A DNA stretch of 64,000 nt from Rhodanobacter denitrificans (GCF_003335105.1 NZ_QFWQ01000005.1:248001-312000), one strand, 5' to 3'. Shown: positions 29,088 to 41,333, numbered from the stretch's first letter. Made by a program: numbers and translations. The notes: a model not told the origin generated them from the sequence alone.

Positions 29088-30578
29088 TCAGCGGTTGCCG
29101 GAGCGGTTGCCGCCGCGACCGGGCGGCCGCCCGCCAGCGGGACCGCCGTGGCGACCACCGCCCTGCGGCCGGCCAGCGGGCCGGTTGCCGCCTTGGCCTT
29201 GCGGACGGGCCGGGCCGCCGTGGGCGCGATTGCCCTGGCCCTGCGGTCGGGCACCGCGGTTGCCGGGGGCGTGGTTGCCGCCGGCGCCATGGCCGCGTGC
29301 CTCGCCGCCGAAACCGCTGTACGGACTGCCGCCGGCGGTGCGGCCTTCGCTGCCGTGGTGACCGTGCCCGCCGAACGGTTTGCCGCCTCCGGCCGGCCGG
29401 CGATTGCCGGCGCCGGCAGCGCCGCGCGGGCCGCTCGGGCGGGCGGCGCCGTCACGGCTTTCGCCGGCGAACCAGGTACGTACCGATGGCAGCTCCTGGC
29501 CCGGCGCGACACGCCGGCCTTTGCCGCCACGCTTGCCGCCGCCGCGCTCGGGGTGGGCGACGTTGCCGTTGACGTCCTTGCCGCCGCCACGTGGCGGCTT
29601 GCGGCCGCGCACGGGTTCCTCGCGGATGCGGTCGAACGCGCGCAGTTCGCGCGCCTCGTCCTGGCCGCCGGTCCAGGCCGTGCCGGCGCCGCGCTCGGGC
29701 CGGTATTCGGTGACGTTGCGATTGGCGCGGCGCTGGTGCAGCACCGGGCTCAGGGTCAGCACCGGCTGCGGCGCGCCGAGGCCGGCGGTCTGACGCAGCT
29801 GCTTGACGTTCTCGGCGTCCAGCGCCTCGCATTCGCCGCGGCGCAGATGGCGCGGCAACTCGATTGTGCCGTAGCGGATGCGCTTGAGCCGGCTGACCAG
29901 GAAGCCCTGCGAGTCCCACAACCGGCGCACCTCGCGGTTGCGGCCCTCGCGAATCACCACGCGGAACCAGCTGTGGCTGCCGCCGCGGCTGATCACGGCG
30001 ATCTCGTCGAAGCGGGCTGGGCCGTCTTCCAGCTGCACGCCGGCCTTCAGCCGTTCGATGACCTCGTCGGGCACCTCGCCATGCACGCGGCACAGGTATT
30101 CGCGCTCCAGCCCGCTCTTCGGATGCATCAGCGCGTTGGCCAGTTCGCCGTCGGTGGTCAGCAGCAGCAGGCCGGTGGTGTTGATGTCGAGGCGGCCCAC
30201 GGCGACCCAGCGCGCGCCCTTCAGGCGTGGCAGCTGCTCGAACACGGTGGGGCGGCCCTCCGGGTCGTCGCGGGTGGTCAGCACGCCTTCGGGCTTGTGG
30301 TAGATCACCACCTCGGCGGCGTCGCGGCTGTCGGTGGCGACCACGAACTGCCTGCCGTCGATCACCACGCGATCGCCGGCATGCACGCTGGCGCCGATCG
30401 TGGCGGGGCTGCCGTTGAGTTCGACTTCGCCCGACTGGATGCGCACTTCGAGCATGCGGCGCGAGCCGAGGCCCGCATTTGCCAGCACCTTGTGCAGGCG
30501 CTCTTCCAGGGCGGGGGCGTCGGTGTTGGCGCGGGGTTCGCGCTTCAGGGACAGAACGGATTTTTGCGGCGCAGTCAT
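29088..30578 (-). CDS. rluB: 23S rRNA pseudouridine synthase B with long Gly/Arg-rich tail
   Basis: 496 residues, nearly twice the usual RluB catalytic part. An S4 RNA-binding domain (about 24-85) is followed by the pseudouridine synthase domain with catalytic Asp131 in GRLDINTTG, and the conserved REGRNREVRRLW. The enzyme modifies U2605 (E. coli numbering) of 23S rRNA. From about residue 300 on the protein becomes disordered and rich in Gly, Arg, Pro, Gln and Asn, with repeated RPQGQG units, probably an RNA-binding tail. It starts in an ATGA overlap with scpB. Confidence 0.93.
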   Translation of the reverse strand: MTAPQKSVLSLKREPRANTDAPALEERLHKVLANAGLGSRRMLEVRIQSGEVELNGSPATIGASVHAGDRVVIDGRQFVVATDSRDAAEVVIYHKPEGVLTTRDDPEGRPTVFEQLPRLKGARWVAVGRLDINTTGLLLLTTDGELANALMHPKSGLEREYLCRVHGEVPDEVIERLKAGVQLEDGPARFDEIAVISRGGSHSWFRVVIREGRNREVRRLWDSQGFLVSRLKRIRYGTIELPRHLRRGECEALDAENVKQLRQTAGLGAPQPVLTLSPVLHQRRANRNVTEYRPERGAGTAWTGGQDEARELRAFDRIREEPVRGRKPPRGGGKDVNGNVAHPERGGGKRGGKGRRVAPGQELPSVRTWFAGESRDGAARPSGPRGAAGAGNRRPAGGGKPFGGHGHHGSEGRTAGGSPYSGFGGEARGHGAGGNHAPGNRGARPQGQGNRAHGGPARPQGQGGNRPAGRPQGGGRHGGPAGGRPPGRGGNRSGNR

Positions 30579-31390
30579 GCGCGGTACTCCTCGGGATCTT
30601 GCTCGGCGGCGTCGGGTTCGGCGTCCGCGGCGGGGGTCGCTGCCTCGTCGGCAGTGGTTGCAGGGGTCTCGGCGTGCCGGCTCGGATCGGAGCCGGCGTC
30701 ACCGGATGCGGGGTCGATGGGCGGTGCCTCGGCCTCGGGCGTTTCCTCGTCCGGATCGATCGGCAGGTCGCGCACGATGCGGGCGGGCAGGGGCTCGGGT
30801 TCGAAGCGCAGCTGCGGGTCTTCCATGTCGCGGATTTCCGACAACGGCGGCAACTGGTCCAGCGATTTCAGGTTGAAGTAGTCGAGGAACGCGCGGGTGG
30901 TGCCAAACAGCGCCGGCTTGCCGGGCACGTCGCGGTAGCCGACCACGCGGATCCACTCGCGCTCCTCCATCGTCTTGATGATGTTGGAGGACACCACCAC
31001 GCCGCGGATCTGCTCGATCTCGGGGCGGGTGATCGGCTGGCGGTAGGCGATCAGCGCCAGCGTCTCCAGCAGCGCGCGCGAATAGCGGCTGGGCCGCTCG
31101 GTCCACATCCGCGAGATCCAGGCATGCACGTCCTGGCGCACCTGGTAGCGGAAGCCGGACGCCACTTCCTTCAGCTCGATGCCGCGCCCGGCGCAGTCGT
31201 CGGCCAATGCCTCGAGCGCGCGGGCGATCTGCTCGCGGCCGACGTCGTCGGCCTCGGTGAACAGGTCGCCCAGCTGCTGCACGGTCATCGGCTGGGTGGA
31301 GGCCAGCAGGGCGGCCTCGATGATGGGTTTGAGTTGCTCGATCTGCATGACCTTCGGAGTCGGTTGCGGATTCAGGTGGGTATCGCTCAT
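30575..31390 (-). CDS. scpB: Chromosome segregation and condensation protein ScpB
   Basis: 271 residues with two winged-helix domains: the first from IEAALLASTQPMTVQQLGDLF, the second around YSRALLETLALIAYRQPITRPEIEQIRG (positions about 90-117). ScpB binds ScpA and SMC to form the condensin complex. The acidic, Pro/Ala-rich C-terminal 60 residues are outside the domains. The gene overlaps scpA upstream and rluB downstream in ATGA junctions, so stoichiometric coupled expression is expected. Confidence 0.95.
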   Translation of the reverse strand: MSDTHLNPQPTPKVMQIEQLKPIIEAALLASTQPMTVQQLGDLFTEADDVGREQIARALEALADDCAGRGIELKEVASGFRYQVRQDVHAWISRMWTERPSRYSRALLETLALIAYRQPITRPEIEQIRGVVVSSNIIKTMEEREWIRVVGYRDVPGKPALFGTTRAFLDYFNLKSLDQLPPLSEIRDMEDPQLRFEPEPLPARIVRDLPIDPDEETPEAEAPPIDPASGDAGSDPSRHAETPATTADEAATPAADAEPDAAEQDPEEYRA

Positions 31391-32319
31391 TCGCCGGACG
31401 ACTCGACCAGCGCCGATTCGCCCGTCGCGGCGTCGTCCGCCGGTTCCTCGGCGGCATGTCCGGAAGCGGACGCCTTCGCCTTCACGTATATCGGCGCCAG
31501 CGGCTCTTCCTGGACGATCTCGACCAGCATTTCCTTGGCCAGCTCCAGCATCGCCAGGAAGGTCACCACGATGCCGAGGCGGCCTTCGCTGATGTCGAAC
31601 AGGCTCTCGAAGCGATGGAAGCTGCTGTCGTCGAGCCGGCTCAGCAATTCGCCCATGCGCTGGCGCACGCTGAGCGCCTCGCGCTTGATCGCGTGATGCC
31701 CGAACAACTCGGCGCGGTGCATCACGTCCTTCAGCGCCAGCAGCAACTCGGTCAGGTCCAGCGGCGGCGGCAGCTTGATCACGTTGCGCTCGCCCACGTC
31801 GGCGTGCACCACCGCGCTGTCGCGTTCCTGCCGGGGCAGCGCCTCGATGTCCTCGGCCGCGCGCTTGAAACGCTCGTACTCCTGCAGGCGCCGTACCAGC
31901 TCGGCACGGGGATCGTCTTCCAGCCCTTCCTCGGCCGGCGGCCGCGGCAGCAGCAGCCGCGACTTGATCTCGGCCAGGATCGCGGCCATCAGCAGGTATT
32001 CGGCGGCCAGCTCCAGCCGCATCACGTCCCGCATCAGCTCGATGTAGGCCATGTACTGCCGGGTGATTTCGGCGACCGGGATGTCCAGGATGTCCAGGTT
32101 CTGCCGGCGGATCAGGTACAACAAGAGGTCCAGCGGGCCCTCGAACGCCTCCAGGATGACCTCGAGCGCATCCGGCGGGATGTACAGGTCCTGCGGCATC
32201 TGCAGCATCGGCTGGCCGCGCACGATGGCCAGAGGCATTTCCTGCTGCTGCGGTACCGATGCAAACGCATCCTGCGCTACGGCATCCGGGCTCTGTGGCT
32301 CGACGGGCTCAGTGCTCAT
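31387..32319 (-). CDS. scpA: Segregation and condensation protein A (kleisin)
   Basis: 310 residues. The kleisin core starts at VILEAFEGPLDLLLYLIRRQNLDILDIPVAEITRQYMAYIE (given as positions about 37-77) and ends in a C-terminal winged helix (GRLGIVVTFLAMLELAKEMLV, then QEEPLAPIYVK). ScpA bridges the SMC heads with ScpB. The start is ATG 32319; a TTG just ahead is unlikely. It is the first gene of scpA-scpB-rluB-arsC. The region upstream (to 33217) shows no gene, unlike the trpS neighbour often seen in relatives. Confidence 0.95.
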   Translation of the reverse strand: MSTEPVEPQSPDAVAQDAFASVPQQQEMPLAIVRGQPMLQMPQDLYIPPDALEVILEAFEGPLDLLLYLIRRQNLDILDIPVAEITRQYMAYIELMRDVMRLELAAEYLLMAAILAEIKSRLLLPRPPAEEGLEDDPRAELVRRLQEYERFKRAAEDIEALPRQERDSAVVHADVGERNVIKLPPPLDLTELLLALKDVMHRAELFGHHAIKREALSVRQRMGELLSRLDDSSFHRFESLFDISEGRLGIVVTFLAMLELAKEMLVEIVQEEPLAPIYVKAKASASGHAAEEPADDAATGESALVESSGE

Positions 32320-33217
32320 CAATACATGTCATTGGGCCGCCTGCGGCGGCTGGCAGTGTGTGCAACACGATCGGAATCATCCACATGCCGGCACAACCAT
32401 GGGGTGTCCGCACTCGGAACACGGCGGTGAGGCGGCATTCCCGGGGTACTGCGTTTTTCACAATTTCGGTCGAGGCGCGACGGGCGCTATCGCCACGACG
32501 GGCATGACGAGGCCGCTCGATGGCGGTTCGGTCAGGCAGGCCGCAAGCGACCGTTGTACGCCGGCTCCAGGTTGTCAGCCACGGCTAGGGCGAAAGCCAG
32601 GGGCGGCTAGGGTGGCGCCACTGACGGTTCAACGGGTCGGTTCAGAGAGCAATCGCACGGAAGCCACGGGGTGCCCGAGGTGATCGGCAACCGTTTCCAT
32701 GGAACCACGCGTGGGCAAAGAGTAGCGTCTGCCCGGCGGCAAGTCCAGCGGCGCGTGTGTGCCGGAACTGGAATCCCGTGCGCTTGTCGGCTCCCCGCGT
32801 AGCCCCTGATCCCGATGACCGGCACAATACGCCGGTCCCGCCGTGGTGAATCGGGGATTCCCGCGGTGCGGGGCGGCATGTGACCCAATGCGTCGGATGG
32901 GACTTGGCCGCGTCAGACGCAGCCTTCGCATCGACGACGGGTAGCGGTGGCGAACCCCGCGTGATGCCATGGCCCATCCGGCGCGGTTTCAGCAGGCGTC
33001 GATCGGCACCTGCATCCGGCCAGACGGAATGGATGGCATGGTGGTTGCTTGTAATATCCCCGATGAACACGACCCGCCGACACGCTGGATAGTGAGGGCG
33101 TGAGGCATGCACGGAATGCGCGAGGCATCCACGTGCATGATGCGGCAGGAAGGTTTCAGGATGATGTTGGCCACCGCTGTCGTGGCCGTAGGGCAGGCAC
33201 AGGCGGATGGTTGACTG
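32320..33217. other. About 0.9 kb without a recognisable gene
   Basis: Open frames exist on both strands (for example 32629-32970 and 32642-33607 on minus) but none has a recognisable domain, a convincing ribosome binding site or consistent codon bias. No tRNA, transposase or repeat was seen. It must hold the scpA promoter and that of the PilZ gene; a decayed gene is possible. Confidence 0.5.
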
Positions 33218-33589
33218 ATGGCGAACGACAACAAGCGCGGACCAGACGGCGCAGGCGCGGAGCAATTGCGCCCGGCGCGTATGCAGATCGAGACGACGGT
33301 GCTGATGAGCCGGCACGGCGAGTCGCATCCGACCGAGCTGGTCGATATCTCGGCTACCGGCGCCTTGCTGCGGCGTCCGCTGGGCTGGTCCGGAGAGGTG
33401 GGGCAGAGCTGGGTGCTCGACATGATCTTCGGGCACAACCTGCACATCCACCTGGAGGCCGTGATCGCGCGCATCTCCGACCACCACATCGGGTTTTCGT
33501 ACAGCCACATCCCCGAGGACAAGCAGGTGCCGCTGTGGAACCTGCTTGGCGGTTACGCCGATATCCTGGAGCACTGGAAGGGGGGCTGA
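33218..33589 (+). CDS. PilZ domain protein
   Basis: 123 residues forming a single PilZ domain: the N-terminal RPARMQIETTVLM, the (D/N)xSxxG core as DISATGALLRRP and a late ISDHHIGFSYSHI. In classical cyclic-di-GMP binding domains an RxxxR precedes the core; here R19 and possibly R22 lie in PARMQ only, so ligand binding is uncertain. Such proteins tune motility, biofilm or secretion. It starts at ATG 33218, stands alone and is convergent with fadD across a shared terminator. Confidence 0.85.
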   Translation: MANDNKRGPDGAGAEQLRPARMQIETTVLMSRHGESHPTELVDISATGALLRRPLGWSGEVGQSWVLDMIFGHNLHIHLEAVIARISDHHIGFSYSHIPEDKQVPLWNLLGGYADILEHWKGG

Positions 33590-33609
33590 GCGAAACGCCG
33601 CTGCCACAG

Positions 33610-33636
33610 AAAAACGCCCGCATCATGCGGGCGTTT
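33610..33636. terminator. Two-way terminator between pilZ-like gene and fadD
   Basis: AACGCCCGCA and TGCGGGCGTT form a strong hairpin. On minus it is followed by TTTTCTG, on plus by TTCCGTTT. It lies between convergent genes and can serve both. Confidence 0.85.
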
Positions 33637-33661
33637 CCGTTTCGGGGGGCCGGATCGCGGC

Positions 33662-35344
33662 TCAGGCGGTGGATTTCTTCCCGTCGCGCAGCTCGCGGCG
33701 CAGGATCTTGCCCACGTTGCTCTTCGGCAGGCTGTCACGGAACTCGATGAACTTGGGCCGCTTGTAACCGGTGAGATTCTCGCGGCAGAACTGTCTGAGC
33801 GCGTCCTCGGTGAGATTCGGGTCCTTGCGCACCACGAACAGCTTCACCACTTCGCCGGAATGCTCGTCCGGCACGCCGACTGCGGCTACCTCAAGCACGC
33901 CGGGGTGCTGCATCACCGTGTCCTCGACCTCGTTCGGATAGACGTTGAAGCCGGACACCAGGATCATGTCCTTCTTGCGATCGACGATGTAGAAGTAACC
34001 GTTGGCGTCCATCTTTGCGATGTCGCCGGTGTGCAGCCAGCCGTCGGCGCCGAGCACCTTGGCGGTCTCGTCCGGGCGCTGCCAGTAGCCTTTCATCACC
34101 TGCGGGCCTTGCACCATCAGCTCGCCCACCTCGCCGACGGAGAGCGGCTTGCCGTCCTCCGACCAGATCGCCACGTTGGTGGATGGCACAGGCAGGCCGA
34201 TCGAGCCGCTGTATTCCTTGAGGTCCAGCGGATTGATGCAGACCGCGGGCGAGGTCTCGGTCAGGCCATAGGCCTCGGCGAGGGTGCAGCCGGTGACCTT
34301 CTTCCAGCGTTCGGCCACCGCGCGCTGCACTGCCATGCCGCCGCCCAGGGTCAGGTGCAGCCGGGAGAAGTCGAGCTCGGCGAAGCCGGGCGTATGCAGC
34401 AGCCCGTTGAACAGCGTGTTGACGCCGGTCAGCGCGGTGAAGCCGGACTTGGCCAGCTCCTTGACGAAGCCCGGCATGTCGCGCGGGTTGGTGATCAGCC
34501 AGTTGAGCCCGCCCAGGCGCATGAACACCAGCCCGTTCGCGGTCAGCGAGAAGATGTGGTACAGCGGCAGCGCGGTGATGATCACTTCTTCGCCAGGCTT
34601 GGCATTGCCGCCGATCCAGGCGTCGGCCTGCAGCATATTGGCGATCATGTTGCCGTGGCTGAGCATGGCGCCCTTGGCCACGCCGGTGGTGCCGCCGGTG
34701 TACTGCAGGAAGGCGATGTCGTCGTGGCCCAGCGCGACCGGCTGCAGCGGATGCGCCGCGCCGCGCGCCAGCGCGTCGCGGAAGCGCACCGCCTGCGGCA
34801 GGTGGAACGCAGGCACCATCTTCTTCACGTGCTTCAGCACGAAGTTGATCAGTGCGCCCTTGGGGAAGCCGAGCAGGTCGCCGATGCCGGTGGTGACGAT
34901 GTGCTGCACCCTGGTGTCGGCCACTACCTGCTGCAGGGTGGCGGCGAAATTGTCCAGCACCACGATCGCCTTCGCACCGGCGTCGTCGAGCTGGTGCTTG
35001 AGCTCGCGCGCGGTGTACATCGGGTTGGTGTTGACCACCACCAAGCCGGCGCGCAGTGCGCCGAACAGCGCGATCGGGTACTGCAGCACATTCGGCATCA
35101 TGATTGCGATGCGGTCGCCCTTGCCGAGCTTGAGCACGCCGGTGAGGTAGCCGGCGAACTGGCGGCTCAGCGCATCGATCTGGCCGTAGCTGAGCTGGCG
35201 GCCGAAGCTGGAGAACGCCGGGCGACCGCTGAAACGTCCAAACGCCTCTTCCAGCACGGCCGACACCGAGGCGTATTGGTTGACGTCGATTTCTGCGGGT
35301 ACGCCGGCCGGATAGTGATCCAGCCACGGACGTTCATTGCTCAT
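33662..35344 (-). CDS. fadD: Long-chain fatty acid-CoA ligase
   Basis: 560 residues, the normal FadD length. The adenylate-forming signature reads [12 protein letters not shown] and the second motif YGLTETSP; the C-terminal catalytic lysine region [12 protein letters not shown] is complete. The enzyme activates fatty acids to acyl-CoA for beta-oxidation or lipid synthesis at the inner membrane. The start ATG 35344 gives [16 protein letters not shown], the family opening. It is divergent from a small lipoprotein gene; beta-oxidation genes are not nearby. Confidence 0.94.
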   Translation of the reverse strand: MSNERPWLDHYPAGVPAEIDVNQYASVSAVLEEAFGRFSGRPAFSSFGRQLSYGQIDALSRQFAGYLTGVLKLGKGDRIAIMMPNVLQYPIALFGALRAGLVVVNTNPMYTARELKHQLDDAGAKAIVVLDNFAATLQQVVADTRVQHIVTTGIGDLLGFPKGALINFVLKHVKKMVPAFHLPQAVRFRDALARGAAHPLQPVALGHDDIAFLQYTGGTTGVAKGAMLSHGNMIANMLQADAWIGGNAKPGEEVIITALPLYHIFSLTANGLVFMRLGGLNWLITNPRDMPGFVKELAKSGFTALTGVNTLFNGLLHTPGFAELDFSRLHLTLGGGMAVQRAVAERWKKVTGCTLAEAYGLTETSPAVCINPLDLKEYSGSIGLPVPSTNVAIWSEDGKPLSVGEVGELMVQGPQVMKGYWQRPDETAKVLGADGWLHTGDIAKMDANGYFYIVDRKKDMILVSGFNVYPNEVEDTVMQHPGVLEVAAVGVPDEHSGEVVKLFVVRKDPNLTEDALRQFCRENLTGYKRPKFIEFRDSLPKSNVGKILRRELRDGKKSTA

Positions 35345-35483
35345 GCTCGGGTTCCCTGTTTTGTCGATGACGGCGGGTGGACGATGGCTTTAGGATGAGG
35401 TGGCTCCATCATGCCCCACGCGTCGTTTCATTGGAGCATACGCCCGCGTATAGCGGCAAGCCTCACCGCAACGAGTTCCATCG

Positions 35484-35930
35484 ATGATCTTCTCGAGAAA
35501 AAACGCCTGCCTGCTGGCCGCGCTTGCGTTGCTGGTGCTGGCGTTGCCGGCCTGTCGCCGCACGCCCGATGAAGCGCAGGTGCGCGAAGCGATCGTGGCG
35601 GTGGTGCAGGCGGCCGAGGCGGGCTCGGCCAGTGGCGTAGGCAAACCGCTGAGCGAAGATTTCGACGGCAATGCCGGCACGCTGGACCGGCGCCAGCTGG
35701 TTGATATGGTGCGGCTGCTCGCGTTGCGCGGCGAGCGCATCGGCGTGACGATGGGGCCGGTGTCGATCGAGCGTCGCGGCGAGCGGATGGTGGCCTCATT
35801 CACCGTCACCCTGAGCAGCGGCGGCAAGCTGTTGCCCGACCAGTTGGGTCTGTACCAGGTCGAATCGGCGTGGCGCGAGGAACACGGCGCGTGGCGCTGC
35901 TACTCGGCCACGTGGAAGCACGCGCTGTAG
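35484..35930 (+). CDS. Small lipoprotein of unknown function
   Basis: 148 residues. A lipoprotein signal is clear, ending LALPAC with Cys24 as the lipid-modified residue. The mature part (DEAQVREAIVAVVQAAEAGSA, then MGPVSIERRGERMVASFTVTL and YQVESAWREEHGAWRC) is shaped like small NTF2-like or DUF4440-type envelope proteins: a helix then beta-strands. No catalytic motif is seen. The start ATG 35484 is preceded by a gap from fadD of 139 bases. A 21-base palindrome overlaps its stop and a terminator follows 40 bases later. Confidence 0.7.
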   Translation: MIFSRKNACLLAALALLVLALPACRRTPDEAQVREAIVAVVQAAEAGSASGVGKPLSEDFDGNAGTLDRRQLVDMVRLLALRGERIGVTMGPVSIERRGERMVASFTVTLSSGGKLLPDQLGLYQVESAWREEHGAWRCYSATWKHAL

Positions 35931-35950
35931 GCGCCAGCGTCGCTGGCGCC
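35930..35950. repeat. Perfect palindrome at the end of the lipoprotein gene
   Basis: GGCGCCAGCG and CGCTGGCGCC pair around a single T, beginning at the last base of the stop codon. It may slow RNA decay or be a binding site; the real terminator lies further on. Confidence 0.5.
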
Positions 35951-35970
35951 ATTCGATTTCCCGCAGACGG

Positions 35971-36002
35971 AAAGACCGCCCCGGACAGCAGGGCGGTCTT
36001 TC
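35971..36002. terminator. Two-way terminator between lipoprotein gene and acnA
   Basis: AAAGACCGCCC and GGGCGGTCTTT form a strong hairpin with a T-containing tail on each strand. It lies between convergent genes, 24 bases from the acnA stop. Confidence 0.85.
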
Positions 36003-36026
36003 GTCTTGTGCGGCTTGCGCCGGAAA

Positions 36027-38777
<2,751 letters not shown>

Positions 38778-38836
38778 GGGGACGTGCTCCTGGCTGGATC
38801 CTGCGGCTGGGATGACTCGACGACGCTGCCGGAATG

Positions 38837-38888
38837 GCGTGGGGTTCGCCGTTACGGCAAAGACGCAATTATCGCGCAAACCCCACGC
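38837..38888. promoter_or_regulatory. Inverted repeat in the acnA/lysR divergent region
   Basis: GCGTGGGGTT at 38837-38846 and AACCCCACGC at 38879-38888 are perfect 10-base arms 32 bases apart. Spacing suits a regulator that bends or loops DNA over the acnA promoter. Function is inferred from place only. Confidence 0.35.
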
Positions 38889-39041
38889 GGCCGCGAATCG
38901 GCACGCCATCGTGAAGACGGCGTGCATGGCTTGCGGAGCGTCTCGCGGGCGGTGGCGGCGGGTACACTGCGCCGACATTCACGGCGACTTCGCCGCACAG
39001 GATGGATCCGATGACCAACGCACGCAAACGCCTTTGATGAC

Positions 39042-39992
39042 ATGCAGCATTCGATGATTTCGATGGGCCTGGCCGCCGTCTCGCTGCGCGACCTCGCGCT
39101 GGTGCAGGCGGTGCATCGCCACGGCAGTTTCAACAGCGCGGCGCGGGCGATGCACATCAGCCCGTCCGGGCTGTCGCACCAGGTGCAGAAGGTGGAGCAG
39201 GCGCTGGGCGCACCGCTGTTCGAGCGCGGCGGCCGGAAGATCGTGCCGACCGCGGGCGGCCAGCGGCTGCTGCAGCAGATCGACGCGGTGCTGGCCTCCG
39301 CCGAACACCTGCAGCAGGTCGCCCGCGCCGGCGAGGTCGCCTTCGGCGGCGAGTTGCGGCTGGGCGTGCCGGCTTCGCTGGGGCCGTACCTGCTGCCGCA
39401 CCTGATCGCGCCGTTTCCGCAGCACTTCCCCGGTGCGCGGCTGGGTATCTCCGAAGGCAAGCCGCGCGGCCTGCTGCGACGGTTGAGCGAAGGCGAACTC
39501 GACGCGGTGCTGGCGCCGCCGGCAGCGGCGACCAGCGGGATCGCTTCGCGCCCGCTGTTCTTCGAGCCATGGGAATTGATGCTGCGCGCCGACCACCCGC
39601 TGGCCGGTCAGGACAGCATTGCGTTGGCCCGGCTCGATCCGGCCGAGGCAACGCTGATGGCCGAAAGCCACGCCGACGGCCTGCAGGGCGACGGCAGCGA
39701 GCACGGCCATGTGCAGGACGTCAGCCTGGAAAGCCTGGCCGCCCTGGTCAGCCTGCGTGGCGGCTATGCGCTGGTGCCGGCGCTGGCACACGAGCGGCTG
39801 GCCTCGATGCCGGACATTGCGCTGGCGAAACTCCAGGGGCAGGCGAGCGGCCGCGAGATCGCGCTGTACTGGCGCGACGCCTCGCCGTGGCACGACGACC
39901 TGCAGGCCTTTGCCGAACTGCTGCGCAAGCTGGCAAGGCAACGACCGGGGTTGCGTGTGGCCGTGGCAAAAGCGAAGGCGGCTTCGCCCTGA
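39042..39992 (+). CDS. LysR family regulator, OxyR-like but without its redox cysteines
   Basis: 316 residues with a LysR winged helix (about 14-75) and an effector domain whose layout recalls OxyR (GELRLGVPASLGPYLLPHLI). Where OxyR has its peroxide-sensing cysteine (DGHCLR), this protein reads ESHADGLQGD, and no cysteine is visible in that region. It therefore cannot sense peroxide the OxyR way and probably binds a small ligand. Starts at 39042, 39054 or 39063 are all in frame. It is divergent from acnA, its likely target. Confidence 0.85.
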   Translation: MQHSMISMGLAAVSLRDLALVQAVHRHGSFNSAARAMHISPSGLSHQVQKVEQALGAPLFERGGRKIVPTAGGQRLLQQIDAVLASAEHLQQVARAGEVAFGGELRLGVPASLGPYLLPHLIAPFPQHFPGARLGISEGKPRGLLRRLSEGELDAVLAPPAAATSGIASRPLFFEPWELMLRADHPLAGQDSIALARLDPAEATLMAESHADGLQGDGSEHGHVQDVSLESLAALVSLRGGYALVPALAHERLASMPDIALAKLQGQASGREIALYWRDASPWHDDLQAFAELLRKLARQRPGLRVAVAKAKAASP

Positions 39993-40007
39993 GGAAAGCC
40001 GTGGCGA

Positions 40008-41333
40008 TCAGAGCTCCAGGTGTGCCCGCAGCGCCACAAAACGGGCCGGACCGCGATCGCGGTTGTAGCCGGGGTTGCGCACCAGTTGCAGGTCGGGACT
40101 GAGGGTGAGGTGCTTGCCGATCGAGAGGTTGTAATAGGTCTCGAGGATCTGCTCTTTGCCGTAGTGAAGCGCGCCGTCGCCCAGCACGAACCCCTCGCCG
40201 CCCAGCGCGAGGTATTCGCGATGTCCCGGCGAGAGCGCGTTGAACGCGACGCCGACACCAAGGTGATCGCCGGGGCGGTTCCAGTGCACGCCCGACAACT
40301 GGAAGCCGCCGCTGAGGGTGCGGTCGACCTCGGTGAAGGCGAACGATTCGGTGCGGCCATCGTTCCAGCCGGCGCGCATGAACAGGCCGCTGTCGCCGTG
40401 GTCGGCCAGCGGCAGCTCGCCGTTGAGGCCGAAGCCGTACTTGTGCTGGCCCGGGCGCTCGTCCGCCGCGATGTCGGGCACGCTGCCACTGGCCCGCGCG
40501 GCAGCGATGGCCTGCCGGTACACGCCCATCGAGGCGGTATTGCGGAAGGCCAGCAGGCGCAGCGCCCAGCCGTCCGGATCGGGTTGCACGGTCAGCTCGG
40601 TCTGCTCGCCGCGGGCCCGGCGCAGCGAGGGCACCAGGCGCTGGCCGTTGGCGTGGAAGGGCATCCGGTAGACGCCGTAGCGCAGGCTCCAGCCGGCATC
40701 CACCCAGGCCAGCATGACGCCGTCGGTATAACCGCGGGTGTCGGCGGCGAAATCCCAGGCGGTGTCGTTGAACAGCGTCCAGTTCATGAACTGGGTACGT
40801 GTGCTGCCGGCGTAGCGGTTCTTGTCGAAGTCGTCGCCGACGGCCATCTTGCCGACCTTGACCTCGATCCGCCGCACGGCTTCCGTGCCCGGCAGCTGAT
40901 CCTGGGCACGCTCCACCGTCGAGGTGGCGTCGCCGAGCGGCAGCGTCCAGCGCAGGAAACGGCGGGCCACGTAGGGGCTCTTGCCAAGCCCGGTGGTGCC
41001 GGCGCGGATCACATCGCCGTTGGTCAGGCCGCCCAGGCCGGTGGCGTCGCTGACGCCGCCGCCCTTGAACATTTCCACGTCGAAGTAGAACTGCAGGCGT
41101 GCGGGCAGGGCCACGCCGAAGTACGCGCCGAAGGTGTCCGAGCGCCTGGTGTCGCTGCGGGCGTGCAGGCTCAGCGGGCCGGCATAGGGCGAATGCAGCG
41201 AGGACTGGTGCTGGTCGACGAAGGTGTACTGCGCGCCCAGCCACTGGGGCACGAACAGGGGCGCGTCGCCGGCGTGGGTGAGCGTGGCGACCAGCGCCAG
41301 CGGCGCGGCGAGGAGGAAACGGGCGAAGCGCAT
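40008..41333 (-). CDS. OprB-like carbohydrate porin
   Basis: 441 residues with a signal peptide (FARFLLAAPLALVATLTHA). The mature protein is mostly alternating beta-strands rich in Trp, Tyr and Gly. Its end, with YNLSIGKHLTLSPDLQLVRNP and a final beta-strand LRAHLEL, is characteristic of OprB-type outer membrane porins for sugars. The start ATG 41333 precedes the signal peptide; a GTG at 41357 would add eight residues. No sugar transporter genes adjoin it, so the substrate is open. Confidence 0.82.
   Translation of the reverse strand: MRFARFLLAAPLALVATLTHAGDAPLFVPQWLGAQYTFVDQHQSSLHSPYAGPLSLHARSDTRRSDTFGAYFGVALPARLQFYFDVEMFKGGGVSDATGLGGLTNGDVIRAGTTGLGKSPYVARRFLRWTLPLGDATSTVERAQDQLPGTEAVRRIEVKVGKMAVGDDFDKNRYAGSTRTQFMNWTLFNDTAWDFAADTRGYTDGVMLAWVDAGWSLRYGVYRMPFHANGQRLVPSLRRARGEQTELTVQPDPDGWALRLLAFRNTASMGVYRQAIAAARASGSVPDIAADERPGQHKYGFGLNGELPLADHGDSGLFMRAGWNDGRTESFAFTEVDRTLSGGFQLSGVHWNRPGDHLGVGVAFNALSPGHREYLALGGEGFVLGDGALHYGKEQILETYYNLSIGKHLTLSPDLQLVRNPGYNRDRGPARFVALRAHLEL

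Noticed and set aside
32629-33607. Minus-strand frames in the gap upstream of scpA
   Set aside because: No domain, weak starts, and one overlaps the PilZ gene in antisense. The region is listed as a gap and not as a gene.
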